This document shows, piece after piece, positions 45,116 through 56,846 of a DNA stretch of 64,000 bases. The position numbers were made by a program, and so were the translations under genes. The notes under the pieces were generated by a model. The model was not told the DNA's origin and made no database searches. It saw only the letters and a list, made by a program, of their open reading frames with translations. Position 1 is the first letter of the stretch, and every line of letters starts with the position of its first letter. Source of the DNA: Lutjanus erythropterus (taxonomy: Eukaryota; Chordata; Actinopteri; Lutjaniformes; Lutjanidae); contig CM034607.1 in assembly GCA_020091685.1 (NCBI GenBank), positions 35,628,429 to 35,692,428 on the forward strand, in the 5' to 3' direction.

Positions 45116-47226
45116 CAGCCATCATAATGATCTTTTCCACCCAACATGTCAGCCAAGAACCACAGCCACTGCATTTTTTTTTATCTGAACATGCCAGTGG
45201 CTGTGGTTTTTGATTGACTTTTTGAACGGAAGTAACAAAGATTTCTTGTTGTAATTGATAGTTAATCATCAGCAGGTGTTGTATATGAGGAATGGTAGAC
45301 AGCAACACAATGCAGCTGATTATAAATGTCAGTAAAGTTAATCAAATCAATTTTTCAATTCACATCCATCCATCATCACTTCCATAATTAATTCATAAGC
45401 ATCTTCATTACTTTCATTTTTCAACTATTTGAGGCCATTTCCCTTAAATGAGAAATTTTGTGTTGTGAATGATGAATATAAGCAGAGGTGGGAAATTCTT
45501 TGTTACTGTACTTAGATTAGGTAGATTTGTCAGGTATCTGTACTTTACTTGAGTATTTATTTTTCTTTCAACATTTTACTTTTACTTGCTAAATTTTAAC
45601 AAAACTACTTTTTTTTCCATTTTCAAAACAGGCTTGTTGCTTTAGTTTTACTGCAAAATGAAAACAACTTAAGAGGACAAAACAAGATGAAAATGACATA
45701 AAAGCTATAACTAGACGAAAAAAACATAAAACTATAAAAAGAAGTAAACCACTTAAAAAGACATAACAAGACAAAAATCACATAAGACAAAAATGACAGC
45801 AAGAAGAGTGGAAGAGACAGAGTCAAAATTAACAGTACACAAAAAAACTGTTATGAAGTCCAGCCTCAGCAGTCTGAGTTAGACAAATCAAGTCAGGATC
45901 TTCCAAAATTACAGTCTGTTTTGTACAAAACTCTTTCTTTATGTTTTACGAGCCGGGTTGGAGAGATACATCTTAAGAATCACTTTAGAGGGTTGCTACA
46001 ACAAAACAATTGTAATAATATCTTCTAGGATGAAGATATGCACTTGAAGAATGATTCTGGCAACCAACCACTCTCTCAACATACATATGGCATCTTAGAA
46101 CTGTATGGAGACAGACTTGAAATATCTGAACTTATGCTTTAAAGGCAACTGGGTTAATCCAACATACCACCTGTTGAACTGTTTAGACTTATGATTTGAC
46201 CCAAATAACACAAATACAGTTTAAGCAATTTAAGAATCAGCTGTTGATGTTTTACACATAATGCAAGCTCAAAATCAAAACCAGAACTCAAATTAAATTA
46301 GGAATCAGTTGTTTTATTAGGAGGTTCGTCATTCATTTAATTTATAATTCACATTTACAAACATCAAATGTTGACCATAGTGCTGTGGAAGCAAGTGTAA
46401 ACCCACTGTGATGGTGTGTTTGAAGTTGTTTTGAAGTCTTGAGTCATCTAAACATGTTACTATCTTGGGGGGTTTTTTTGGAAACAGAAGTTCCCATATT
46501 TGGAGAGCATAGGGCTAGTGGGAGACGTACTATGAGTTAGGTACTTGGTTATGATTGATAAATTTATCATTAATTTAGCCACTCCTGTCATGAAACATAA
46601 CAATTTCAAGTTTAATGTTGATTACCATGTTCAAGTCTTTGGAATAAGTTTGAGCATGGGTTCTATCTGTATGCCTAATTGCACCAATTTATTTGTTTTG
46701 AAACCTGAGAAAAATAAATATTTGCACAAAATTGAAATTGTGTAGATATATTGATGATGTATTGTTTGTATCCAGGTGACACTGAAGAATGACATCTATA
46801 CTCCCAAAAAATGTAATTAAAAAAATCTTCATTAGGGTTGGACGATACATTGATTATATTAAAGTATGAACTAGTGTAAGATTTAACAGATAACAATATC
46901 ATCATATTTGAGTTTTGATTGTTTCCACTCTTCTCTGCTGAGAAGCAATAACTTTACTTCAGTCAGCCATAAAGTATGTAGATCAGCTAAGATCACAATA
47001 TAATAGTTACTGAAAGGCTGTGTGTGTTAAATCAATGAATATGTGTACTAATGTAAATACAAACGGAATTAAACTAATAATGCAACTAACGCCACTCTTG
47101 GTTGAAAAGACAAAATGACATGACTTATCAAATGTGTATCACAGTTTAGAACTGAACATGGTTGATAAGTCTTGCCCTCATTCATTCCTGTAGGGAAAAA
47201 GTGGCTCAACAAGCTTCTCTGCAGCC
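45116..47226. other. Gene-free spacer between genes 4 and 5
   Basis: No gene is seen. A further hAT-family fragment lies at about 45485-45600 (TACTTTACTTGAGTATTTAT). A minus-strand AATAAA (46693-46688) is a possible transcript end for gene 5, about 530 bp past its stop. Remaining open frames are short and AT-biased. Confidence 0.5.
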
Positions 47227-48704
47227 TCATTTATGTCTGTTGCTCTCACCAGCACACTTGTGTTTTTTGATTTGAGCACGCCGAGTGAATCTTTTATTAC
47301 AAACACTGCAACTAAATTGTTTCTCCCCTCTGTGGACAGTTGCGTGTTGTCTCAAATGTACCTTTTGTGCAAATCTTTTTTCACATACACCACAACTAAA
47401 TGGTTTCTCCCCTGTGTGGACAGTCAAGTGTCGATTCAGAGTTCCACATTGTGTGAATCTTTTACCACAAACTGAACAACTAAATGGTTTTTCCCCTGTA
47501 TGGACAATCAAGTGTCGCCTCAAAGTTCGATTATCTCCAAATCTTTTACCACAAGCTGAGCAACTAAATGGTTTCACTCCTGTTTGGATTTCATTGTGGT
47601 TATGCAAATGTCCCTTGCTGTCAAACATTGCAGTGTATTCAGAGGAGCTAACTGATGTTTTTTCATAATTACATAAATTTGACTGAGTCTCCCCCCAACT
47701 GAATGGTTTCTCCCCTGTGTGGACAGTCAAATGCTGTTTCAGACGTGCATGTCGTGCAAATGTTTTACCACAAAAAGAACAACTGTTATGCATTCTCCTG
47801 TGTTTGGACCAAGTTTTGTTGTCACTGAAACTTTTTTTACAAACCGAGCAGGTGAAAGGTTTTTCTCCCGTATGGGCTCTTAAGTGTGAGGTCAAATGGG
47901 AGCTTTGTGTGAATCTTGTGCCACAGAAAGAGCAACTGAAGGGTTTTTCCCCTGTGTGGATTCTCATGTGTGTCACAAGATTTGCCTTCCATTGAAAAGT
48001 TCTTTTACAAACTGAGCAACTGAAACATTTTGCTCCTGAATGAAGTCTCATATGAGCCCTTAAAGAGTGCTTCCCATGGTAGCTTTTACCACAAACTGAG
48101 CAACTAAATGGTTTCAGTCCTGTTTGGAATCCATCATGTTGTTGCGGATGTCCCTTGTGGCCAAAGCTTGTAGGACATTCAGAGGAGCTGATTTGTGCTT
48201 TTCCAGTATTACATTCCATATCACTTACAGGTACTTCATTGATTTGCAGTGGGTTTAAACCTGGCGGAGGTTCCCAATCACAACTACTGTCATTAGTCTC
48301 AGGTTCAGAGGAGTCTAACATCTCATCATCAGTAACTGGTTGCAAATTACTACCTGGATTGAAATTCCGGGCTAGCTCTGATACTCCACAGTCCTCTCCA
48401 TCAGCTTCTGTTTTGAAATGCTCTGCATCTGTGTTCTCTTCTGTTTGTGTTTGATGAAACTGTGATGATTGATGTTTCTCTTCTTCATCTTCTTCACTCT
48501 TCACAGGGACAGGAGTGAATGTGAACTTGGTGATATCAGCCTCTTCCAACCCTCGAAGCTGCTCGCCCTCCTGATTGGTCCAGAGTTCCTCCTGTTCCTC
48601 TTTAATGTGTGGCAGCTCTGGTGGGTCCTCCTGGTCTAGACTGGGGTACCACTCCTGCTGCTCAGGGAGAACCTCTTCTTTACTCACCAAGAGCAGCTGG
48701 ATAT
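47227..48704 (-). CDS. Zinc-finger gene 5, terminal exon, 9 fingers in two blocks
   Basis: The acceptor CTCCACAG precedes [53 protein letters not shown] and a NEVPVSDMECN spacer follow. Block one has five fingers (YHGKHSLRAH, FQWKANLVTH, FTQSSHLTSH, FSDNKTWSKH, FARHARLKQH). Between fingers 4 and 5 the TGEKPF linker is missing (MHNSCSFC). Mid-finger, the sequence jumps from KPFS to WGETQSNLCNYEKTSVSSSE, a second copy of the pre-array spacer. Block two then adds four more fingers, the last ending KKHKCAG. With exon 1 at 50641-50470 the protein is 549 residues. The structure indicates fusion of two paralogous arrays by unequal exchange near 47697. Confidence 0.93.
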
Positions 48705-49579
48705 CTGTGGAGAATAATGACATGCATAAAGATGTTTTGGAAAACTGTAATTAAACCACTGACACCACTACATTCTTAAATATGTAGAGAAATGCTGCAC
48801 GATGTATAAAAGTCAAACTGATTCATACTACAAGCATATCGTAGACTTTGAATTTTGTCAGAGCAGAAATGCAAAAAAAAAAAGAAAGAAAAAAGACTGC
48901 AATCAAGACAGCTGTGATTCGATGCTCATGTTATGTACACATGTAAACCCTATTCATATCAGATCAGACTTTAATGTGCTTGGCCCTCAGAAGTGCTGCC
49001 TGCAGCATTCTCGAGGACTGCTCATCCAATCAACTCCACACTCGACAGGGCACTCCCTCGGGTCCTCAGCAATACAGCAAGTGTGAAAAAGATCAGGTGA
49101 GCAGTTCTTGAGATATGTGAAGGACAGTCAAACAAAGATGCCCTTCTTTTACAGGGATAACTAATATTTTTAAGCACTGGCTCTACAGGCCACTGGTGAA
49201 ATGCAGGTACATTTCAGCAGTGGCAGGTAATACAGTCACGCTTAATACTCTCATTGTACAGAACATACACCACTCTTAGAAACTGTACTTTAAACATGGT
49301 AAATACTCCAGCTTCTTTGTATTTATAACTACCTCAATTCTATTTTCAAACTGTGATTCTATTTATTTTATGCAGGCAATTTTCAACTTCCACGTTAAAT
49401 GTGTATTAGTGATTTTGTAATGTTTGTATTTTAACATTAGCATATCTTGGGTGTGGTTTTAATATAAGCCTTTATAGGTCTCTAGCCACAGCTCACATGT
49501 ACTTTTGTATTCCTTCACATGTTGGTATTCTTGTATTTTATGTGTGAAACAATAAATAAAAAAATAAAGATTATAAAAT

Positions 49580-50233
49580 CAGTGTTTCCTCTACATTCAT
49601 TTAGGAGTGGCGGCCCGCCACTTCTAAATCCCAGCCGCCACTCCTTCAAATTTCTTTTTTTTTTTTTTTTTGTTGACGCAAATACACCACCGCCGCATCT
49701 CTTCACCTTCAAAACAGACTCCTGTCGGGTACTTGCGAGCACTAAGGTAAACTGCAGATAACTATCTTGCTCAGTATGGAAATATACTTGCGCGTGCTCA
49801 TTTGCATGATGCTAGCGTTGTTTGGGGGGCGCGGTCGTCAAGCACCTAGGCGACAGGGCAGCGTCAGAGGAGCGAATTCCCAAATTACAAATAAACAATA
49901 AAGCAGCGAATTACCGGCCGGAGAAGAGGTAGACGTAAGTTATTAGCTTGAGATAACTCGACATAGATTTTACAAGTTAAACAGACGTTCACAATATGTT
50001 GATGACCAGCTAACGTTACGTAACTTATCGGTAGTTTAAGTTAATTTGGCCCGGTGCCAACTCAGTGTCGCTAACGTGAGTAAACTAATTGATAGTATTA
50101 GGCTAACGTTAATATCTACACACCATTATGTAACAACTGACTGATTTTTCTGATGAGTTTATTGAAATATTTATCTAAGAAGAGAATCGGAACGCTGCCC
50201 CCGCTGCTGAAAAAAATCCTAGAGGAAACACTG
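49580..50233. mobile_element. hAT-type MITE in gene 5 intron 1
   Basis: Perfect 14 bp terminal inverted repeats CAGTGTTTCCTCTA (49580-49593) and TAGAGGAAACACTG (50220-50233) bound a 654 bp element without a transposase. Flanks TATAAAAT and TAAAATTT share TAAAAT, fitting an imperfect hAT-type 8 bp target duplication. It contains a GGCGGCCCGCC palindrome and a poly(T) tract. Confidence 0.82.
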
Positions 50234-50469
50234 TAAAATTTATAATGTACTATTTATTATTAAAGATTGGAGAGGAAGGAGAGAACTGTGGCTTGGTTGA
50301 CTGTGATTTTCTGATATGATGAACTTAGTACACAGATTTATTTTTCACCTGCACATTATTTCATTCCAGTACAACGGTTACCATGGTCCAAACGCATGAA
50401 ACAGTTATTATCCTCTTTTTTATTCCACTGAATATTTTACTGACGTATTGGCCATTGAACTGTACAAAC

Positions 50470-50641
50470 CTGCTCTGTGTAACCGGACTTCAGGGTTGAA
50501 TATAGCGTCCAGTAGTTTGTTCTGTCGACAAAGTGTCTCCTCGTACTCTGCTACCGTTCTCTCAAAGAGCTCAAATATCTCATCAGCAGCCGCAGTCAGT
50601 CGTTGGTTGACAAAAGCTCTCAGAGTTTGGACTTTAGACAT
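50470..50641 (-). CDS. Zinc-finger gene 5, exon 1 (full-length form)
   Basis: Encodes MSKVQTLRAFVNQRLTAA, DEIFELFERTVAEYEETL and CRQNKLLDAIFNPEVRLHRA, ending GCAG|GTTTGT in phase 1. This is the only exon 1 in the window with both the MSK...EYEE helix-like half and the KLLDAVFNPEVRLHRA half. It serves as the reference from which the exon 1 forms of genes 2-4 and the cassette-exon ends can be derived. It splices in frame to 48704. Confidence 0.92.
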
Positions 50642-51020
50642 TTTGACAAAGTTGCTCTAACTTTTCCACCAGACACACCTCTTTAAAACGGTCTGGGGAG
50701 TCTATTCACACAGCTCTGTCTGTGAAAAATAGTTTGGTCTTCAATGAAGCTGCTCTGATCGGCGCTGTGAGGCCGAGTTCCGTCTCCGTCTATTTCCTGC
50801 AGCCAGCTAAGCTAAATTCCTTTAGCATTCTTGGCTAACGGGAGAGCTGAGCTGAAACTGTACACAAAATCCACTTCAGCATGTTTATCCACATGTACAA
50901 GCTCTGCTGCTTCACTCCATTTGATCTGATGGTTACGACCATCATACATAACAGGAAATATTAGCCCATAGTGAGTAACCACCTGTTTGTGAGTTACTTC
51001 CGATTATGTGCTGATTTTCA
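50642..51020 (-). promoter_or_regulatory. Gene 5 promoter and 5' leader block
   Basis: Read on the minus strand, it shares the family leader landmarks: GAAAATCAGCACATAATCGG, GGAGTGAAGCAGCAGAG, GCTGAAGTGGATTTTGTG, TTAGCTTAGCTGGCTGCAGG and ATAGACGGAGACGGAACTCG. It lies directly before the MSK start. Confidence 0.6.
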
Positions 51021-51589
51021 AAATAAAAGCGAAATCTTAATTATTGCCTTAAATCAGAGGTCTCCAACAGGCGAGTCCGGACCCAGACCTATAACCAATA
51101 AATTATTAATAGATTTTAAATTTTGACGGGGCGCTACTGTTTTAACTGACGCAACTTTTCTAGTCTTTCCGCCGCTGGTTTATCTGATCAGGAAACGCAC
51201 AGACCAACTGCAGAGAAGCTGCGTGTGGAGGAGACTGTTGTTAATGACGGAGTTTATTACAACAGAAACTAACGTGATGGTTAATGACATCGACACCAAC
51301 CAGATGCACTTATAAAATTAAACAACTGTATAAGGAGGCCTATACGTAAAACAGAAAAGTCTGCGTTTCTCTGTGAGAAACTTACAGACCTTCTCACAGC
51401 AGACTGATCACTAATCAATCACTGATACCGTCGTCCTCTCGGACTGAGTAAAAAATAAAAATGCCAAAATTGGTGACAAACCAAACCTGTGTGTCCACAC
51501 AAATAGTCTTTATGTGAAACACTGCAGAGTGAAACATCGTGCTGTTTACTGACAGTCTGCTGTCTGTAGTTTGACAGAGAGGCAGAGAG

Positions 51590-51691
51590 GGTCGTGTCTA
51601 GAAGGGAACCCTAGACCCGCGAAAGATCGCGCGAGTTTGATTATTTTGTACAAGAGGTTTACAAATAAAGAGTTACCTTCTAGACACGACC
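51590..51691. repeat. Perfect 16 bp inverted repeat, possible mini-MITE
   Basis: GGTCGTGTCTAGAAGG (51590-51605) and CCTTCTAGACACGACC (51676-51691) are exact reverse complements separated by 70 bp containing GATCGCGCGAG. No clear target duplication is visible. It could be a very short DNA element or a chance-preserved hairpin upstream of the gene 5 leader. Confidence 0.6.
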
Positions 51692-53271
51692 GAAAAAGGT
51701 TCGCAACTCAAAAAAAAGACAATCATGTCGTGGTGTCGATGTTTTTAATGTGGCTGGCCGCCATAAATAAAACACTATTCACTGATCCACAGAGAGTCAC
51801 TGAAACACTGATCACAGACCTGCTGTGATGGAAAAAATACTCACATTCTTTACTTAGGTATTTTTACATTGTGGTATTAGTGTTTTTACTTAAAAATCTT
51901 GCATGTTATTTTTCCTTTTATGAAAAGTCAACATTTTTTATTGCTTTTGTTGTACTTTAATGGTATTCTTCTTATTATTATTTTTTTTAATTACTAAACA
52001 TAGACCTGCAAACTCATAAGAGGAGAAAAAGGTGGCATGTTGGTAAACCAGTCCTCTGTACTCTGGGGGTCTGGGAGCATCCTGCTCCAGAAGAAAAATG
52101 TTGTGAATTTAACATGCTAACAAAGCATTCTGGTGACTGTTTCAGTTAAAAGAGTCAGTTCTGTGATAGAAATTCCCATTTGTCATGTAATCCTGTATCT
52201 GCATATTGTAAGTATCTAAATACAGGACAGAGAGGAAGGCCTGATATACTTGTATGATGCACAAGACAACATGAGATAGAACAACTCACCCTTTCCTGAC
52301 CTTGCATTTATCTGTGTATAAAACATTAACACATTGTCTGTTCGGGGCTCATTCCACCCAGCTCATTCTTTGACTGTGCTGTGAGTCCATCTGCAGATGC
52401 CTGAGTAAACCTTACAGAAAGACAAGTTTCTGACTCCGTGCTTTATTCAACAGAAATTGCCACCACAGTTCCATCTTCTCTTTGTGGTTTCTGCAGACAT
52501 TACTATCTTTACTTTTACCTTTGTGCTTGAAAAGAAAAGTAAAAAGTAAAGTAAGAATAAGAATGTTTGTGCAAGATCATCCAAAAAAGGTGCAGCCCCA
52601 AATAGAGAATAACAACTACTATAGACCATTTTTCTTGCACGAGGATTTAATGAAAGAATCAAATCTACAGAATTCAAGATGCTGTCTTGTCCAACTGGAA
52701 TTAATATTATGCTAGGAGTAAACAGTATACTATTATATGAAATTATATGAATATACTATAACATTATAGACTTACTACACTACTTCAGTTATTGTTAGGT
52801 TACAGGGAAAATTGTTGTCATTGATGTCCAGTCAATGTTGATGGTTAATGTTGTCAGTTGAAGTAATAAATTCCTCAGTGCTGCTTTATTGACCAATTAA
52901 GATGTTTTGCAGTGCCTACGTGTACCAGGATGCATTCCGTGTGACCTTGTAACACCCATGCCCACATTGCCATTTATTACTACCGATAGCTATTATTCTG
53001 TTGGCCAAAACACAGTGGTATGTGACAAAAATACAAATGGAGCACTTAACTTTCTTTTTTACAGAATTGCTTACCTAATCTTGAGCAAGCATAAACGTGT
53101 AAAATAAACATATATTCAGTAAATAAGTGATTAACTTCATGTACAATTTAATTTTGGTTACCAGTGCTCTCAAGTATCCAGGCCAAATAAATAAGGGACA
53201 GGTATACACGGGTAAACTCAATTAAGCTTTATTCACATGGGGCATTAGCAAATGTAACTTCAAGTGCTTAA

Positions 53272-54430
53272 CCCTCTATGGTACCATGTTGCCCTCAGGC
53301 AACAAACCCATTTTTGCCCTGTCACATCTCCACAATGCATCCCTTTAAATGATGCGATACTTTAAAAAAGAGGTAAAACCATAGGGAACCATTAACAATG
53401 CTTTAAGTTGTCACATGACCTCCAGGAAGCGATTTTGAAACCCTTCTTGGCAGGCTTTTTCTAAGGAGACAGCTCTGCTATCTTGCTGCCAAAAAAAGAC
53501 TCTCAAAAAGTTATTTTTTGTCCCTTTTCCACCTGGAAAAAATGTCTTCACACTAATAGGTGAGTAAACTTTAAGTTTTGATAGTTTCATGCAACTTATT
53601 TACTAATTTAATAGTGGATACGTGTTAAAATGCAGCTGTTGCCCTGAGGCAACAACGTGCCATCATGGAAAGTTGCAATGTTGCCTGCAACAGTGAACCA
53701 TTATGGAATCACTATAGCAAACACAACACTGACCACTGGCCTATTTGGGTGGAGAAAAAGGGCAGATGCAGATACCCTGGATGTAAGGGTAGAGTGAAAC
53801 CACAGTGCACAAAAAGTGTCACCTGCCTGTGCTTCACTCCTGAAAAAAACTGCTTCATGGAGTTCCATAAGCACTGAGCAGCAACACCACAAGTGATGGC
53901 AACACATGTCAGGAAAGACACGGGGGACTGACAGAAAACATGCACTGAAATGAAGCAGTGATGATCAAACACTGGAATTTGTTGTTTTTGTTTTTCAAAT
54001 GGTTATGGTAATGGTTATCTTTGTTGATTTAAGTAGTTTAAAGTTTTATACTTTACACATTTATTTCAATGGGTTGTTCCTAAATGGTACAATGTTGCCT
54101 ACAGGCAACATTTAGCCAAGAAACTTTTTAAATTCTTTTTAAAATTCTTTTTAATTTAAAATTCAAAATGAATTGTGACTTCTTGATGTTATTGAATATT
54201 TTTGCATATGTTTATGAAATAAACAATGTTCAAATTGGAAAAGGAACGTTCTTTTTCACTTATGCACCATTATGGTACAATGTTGCCTACAGGCAACGAA
54301 CCCCAAAAACTTCCAAAAATAAACATAAAAATAAAATTTCTTCAGATTATGTTTATTTAGTCTATTTTGAGACATAAAAACATTGCAACCATTTTTCCCT
54401 CACTGGCATCATAATGTGTACCATAGAGGG
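53272..54430 (+). mobile_element. piggyBac-derived element (1.16 kb) with subterminal palindromes
   Basis: Terminal inverted repeats CCCTCTATGGTAC (53272-53284) and its complement (54418-54430) match over 13 bp. The left flank is TTAA and the right flank ATAA, one change from the piggyBac target. Four near-identical palindromes GTTGCC-NNNN-GGCAAC lie inside at 53288, 53638, 54094 and 54282, three of them preceded by TGGTACNATG. Only the transposase C-terminus survives (53665-53877). It is an internally deleted, non-autonomous copy. Confidence 0.83.
53665..53877 (+). pseudogene. piggyBac transposase C-terminal Cys/His domain remnant
   Basis: Encodes 70 residues including HSKHNTDHWPIWVEK-like text, then RCRYPGCKGRVKPQCTKS, VTCLCFTPEKNCF and MEFHKH. 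This is the C-terminal zinc-binding region that follows the catalytic core in piggyBac transposases. In the usual C-X2-C...C-X2-C order, the fourth Cys is replaced by Ser (CTKS). The catalytic core is absent, so it cannot transpose by itself. Whether the small protein is made is unknown. Confidence 0.7.
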
Positions 54431-56737
54431 ATAATTGTGATTTTTTAAGGGAAAGAAAATTGAAAAATGGCACAACACACACCTAATAAAAAGAAAATAT
54501 TACAAAAGTCAATATGGTACAATTACATAAAAAATGTTTGTTCTAAGAAGTGTAAAAATAGTATATTTTTACAGAACTACAATAATAAAATGTACTAAGT
54601 GTACTAATAAAATAAGTAATTACCTTGTTTTTGTTAAGTCTCCTTACAACTTTCAGGGTCTGTTATTTTTAAATGTTTGAAGAGGTTACTCGTGTCGCTG
54701 CTATGTGGCACTTTCTTTCACAAATAGGTCATATTTCTGTTGAGGTGAAAAGTGTTCTATTCTCTTGGTGGCAAAAACTGTACACTTCCAAGTGGTGTCT
54801 AAGTAGATGCTACAGAAACTGCTGCCACAGAAAATACTGTGTGAGTGTTCTTCAGTCAGAGAGGATCAGAAACAGACAGCCTCCTCTGAATAACAAGAGC
54901 CTATTCAAAAAAGCAGGTTTACTATACAGATATTTTGCTGAGTTGAGAACAGGCCCTGTGGCAGGTTTTAGGAGGGTTTCAACAAAATTTACCCAAATTT
55001 ATTCAATTTATCACAACATAATTGCGAACTATCACATACACAGTAGACAGAGCAGGAGAAACAGAGAGGTCAAAGCATGCCTTATTTTTGCCAGTAAGGC
55101 CCCAAGAGGGTAAATCCTGCCCTGATCAAATGGCTGCATATGTACAATAATAATCCAAGAATATATTAATTATGTAATGACACAAATACAGCTCTCATTC
55201 TACACTCAAATACTTTTACTTTCAATACTCTTGATAAAATGTGTTTGCACTGAGTTCAACTTTTAATGTAGGAATTTTCAAGTGGAGTATTTCTCCATAA
55301 TGGTTTTTAGTACTTTTACTCAAGTAAAAGGGGTTAGGGGTTAGGGTAGTTCTGAAATATTATATAACTGCTATTGTGAAACCACAGAATGAAAGAAATA
55401 ACATATTAAAGTATAACATAAAATATAGCATTAAAATATGAATAAAATATAGTGGGAATTTCTCGTTGTTCAACTCTCCATAGTTTTACAAAAAATATCA
55501 TGGATTCAAACAGGCTACACCAAGGTAACACAGAAACAGGGCCAAAATGACCCGAAAACAAGAAGTAGAAAAAGATAAAAGTAAAATCCCAGGTCAATCT
55601 GTTTTTAAATGACAATACAGATACCTGAGAGCAGAAACAGAAGCCAAGAGAATGTGACCATCACAGACCATTCAAATAATAAAAAAATAATCTCTACTTA
55701 CTAACAGCCCAACAACCCATAAAACATGCAAACAACACATCAAACATTATTTAGTAACTATAGTAATTATGAATCAACCCCTGAATAACCCCATTAAAAA
55801 CATGATAGTCTTTTATGCATCTTTATTGAACTGTCACATTTAAAGCAGTTAGTAGTGTCTTTTATTAATTTCCTGGTATTATTACCAAAATGCAAAATAT
55901 ATTCTTGAATGACTTTAACATACTGTTGAATTTGATTGAATGATTTTTCTTTTCAAATGTTTCTTGAACACAAAAAAGCAGAAGAAATGTTTTTCTTTTT
56001 CGATACTGCTGCCATCCAGTTGACATCAGGGACAACATCATCATACCAGTTAAACTGGAGATGTTCCTGCAGTATATTGTGCTAAATTCCATTTCTCTCA
56101 CAATGTAGAGAATAAATATATTTAAAATATGCATACTGACAGGTATTATATGTGCGTAAGTGACACTATAGTAGAAATAACACATTTTGAGATATATATT
56201 GTGTGCATTGGCATGTGTTATTCAAGATGTTATTTTATCACAAAATATAGTCTAAGCAAAGCCATGTTTTCATGGTTAAGTGTTTGACATCAATCTAGTT
56301 TTTATGTTAACAAATGTCATTCCAAACTAAATTATGACTAATCAACCTCTGGATGTGTAATGAAGTCCGTCAGTATTAAACAGGACACGGGGTGTGACTA
56401 TTTTAGGACAATGAGTATTGAAAAGCTCTGACATGATTGGTTCTTTTCAATGTTTTGGTTGAATTTACCATCACACTGTACAAAGAGAAATCAGCAAACA
56501 CCAGAGCAGAGAGGCCGCTAGTGGACACAGAAAAGTCAATCAGTTCAAATAACCCAAAGATTACTTGATTCAATCACAAGTATGGCATTACTGAAAGTGC
56601 TATGACTGCACCTAATTAATAGTTTTGATTAATCAAACCATTATTTATAATGATTAATTTATCAATTATTCTGAGGATTTGTTTTTACTTGATTAATATG
56701 TAACAGTTTACCCAGAACAAACATAAAAAACTTATAT
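54431..56737. other. Gene-free spacer downstream of gene 6
   Basis: A 146-codon open frame at 54673-55113 resembles nothing I recognise and is not supported by flanking signals. A hAT-family fragment with TACTTTTACTCAAGTAAAAG is near 55200-55340. I see nothing else. Confidence 0.5.
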
Positions 56738-56743
56738 TTTATT
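56738..56743 (-). promoter_or_regulatory. Candidate poly(A) signal, gene 6
   Basis: AATAAA on the minus strand, about 105 bp after the gene 6 stop codon, in a GAATAAAATATAAG context. Confidence 0.45.
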
Positions 56744-56846
56744 CAATCATCATCCTAAAAAGGAGACACATTAAGCACTTGTGTTTTTGGCTAAGCGCAG
56801 TCTTGTCTCAAATCTTCCTTTTGAGTATATTTTCAAATACTGCAAG

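Noticed and set aside
51055-51075. CAGAGGTCTCCAAC as a possible hAT left end
   Set aside because: No matching right end was found in the following few kilobases, so no element can be bounded.
54673-55113. 146-codon open frame downstream of the piggyBac derivative
   Set aside because: No recognisable domain, no paralog in the window and no supporting splice or poly(A) context; probably chance or repeat-derived.
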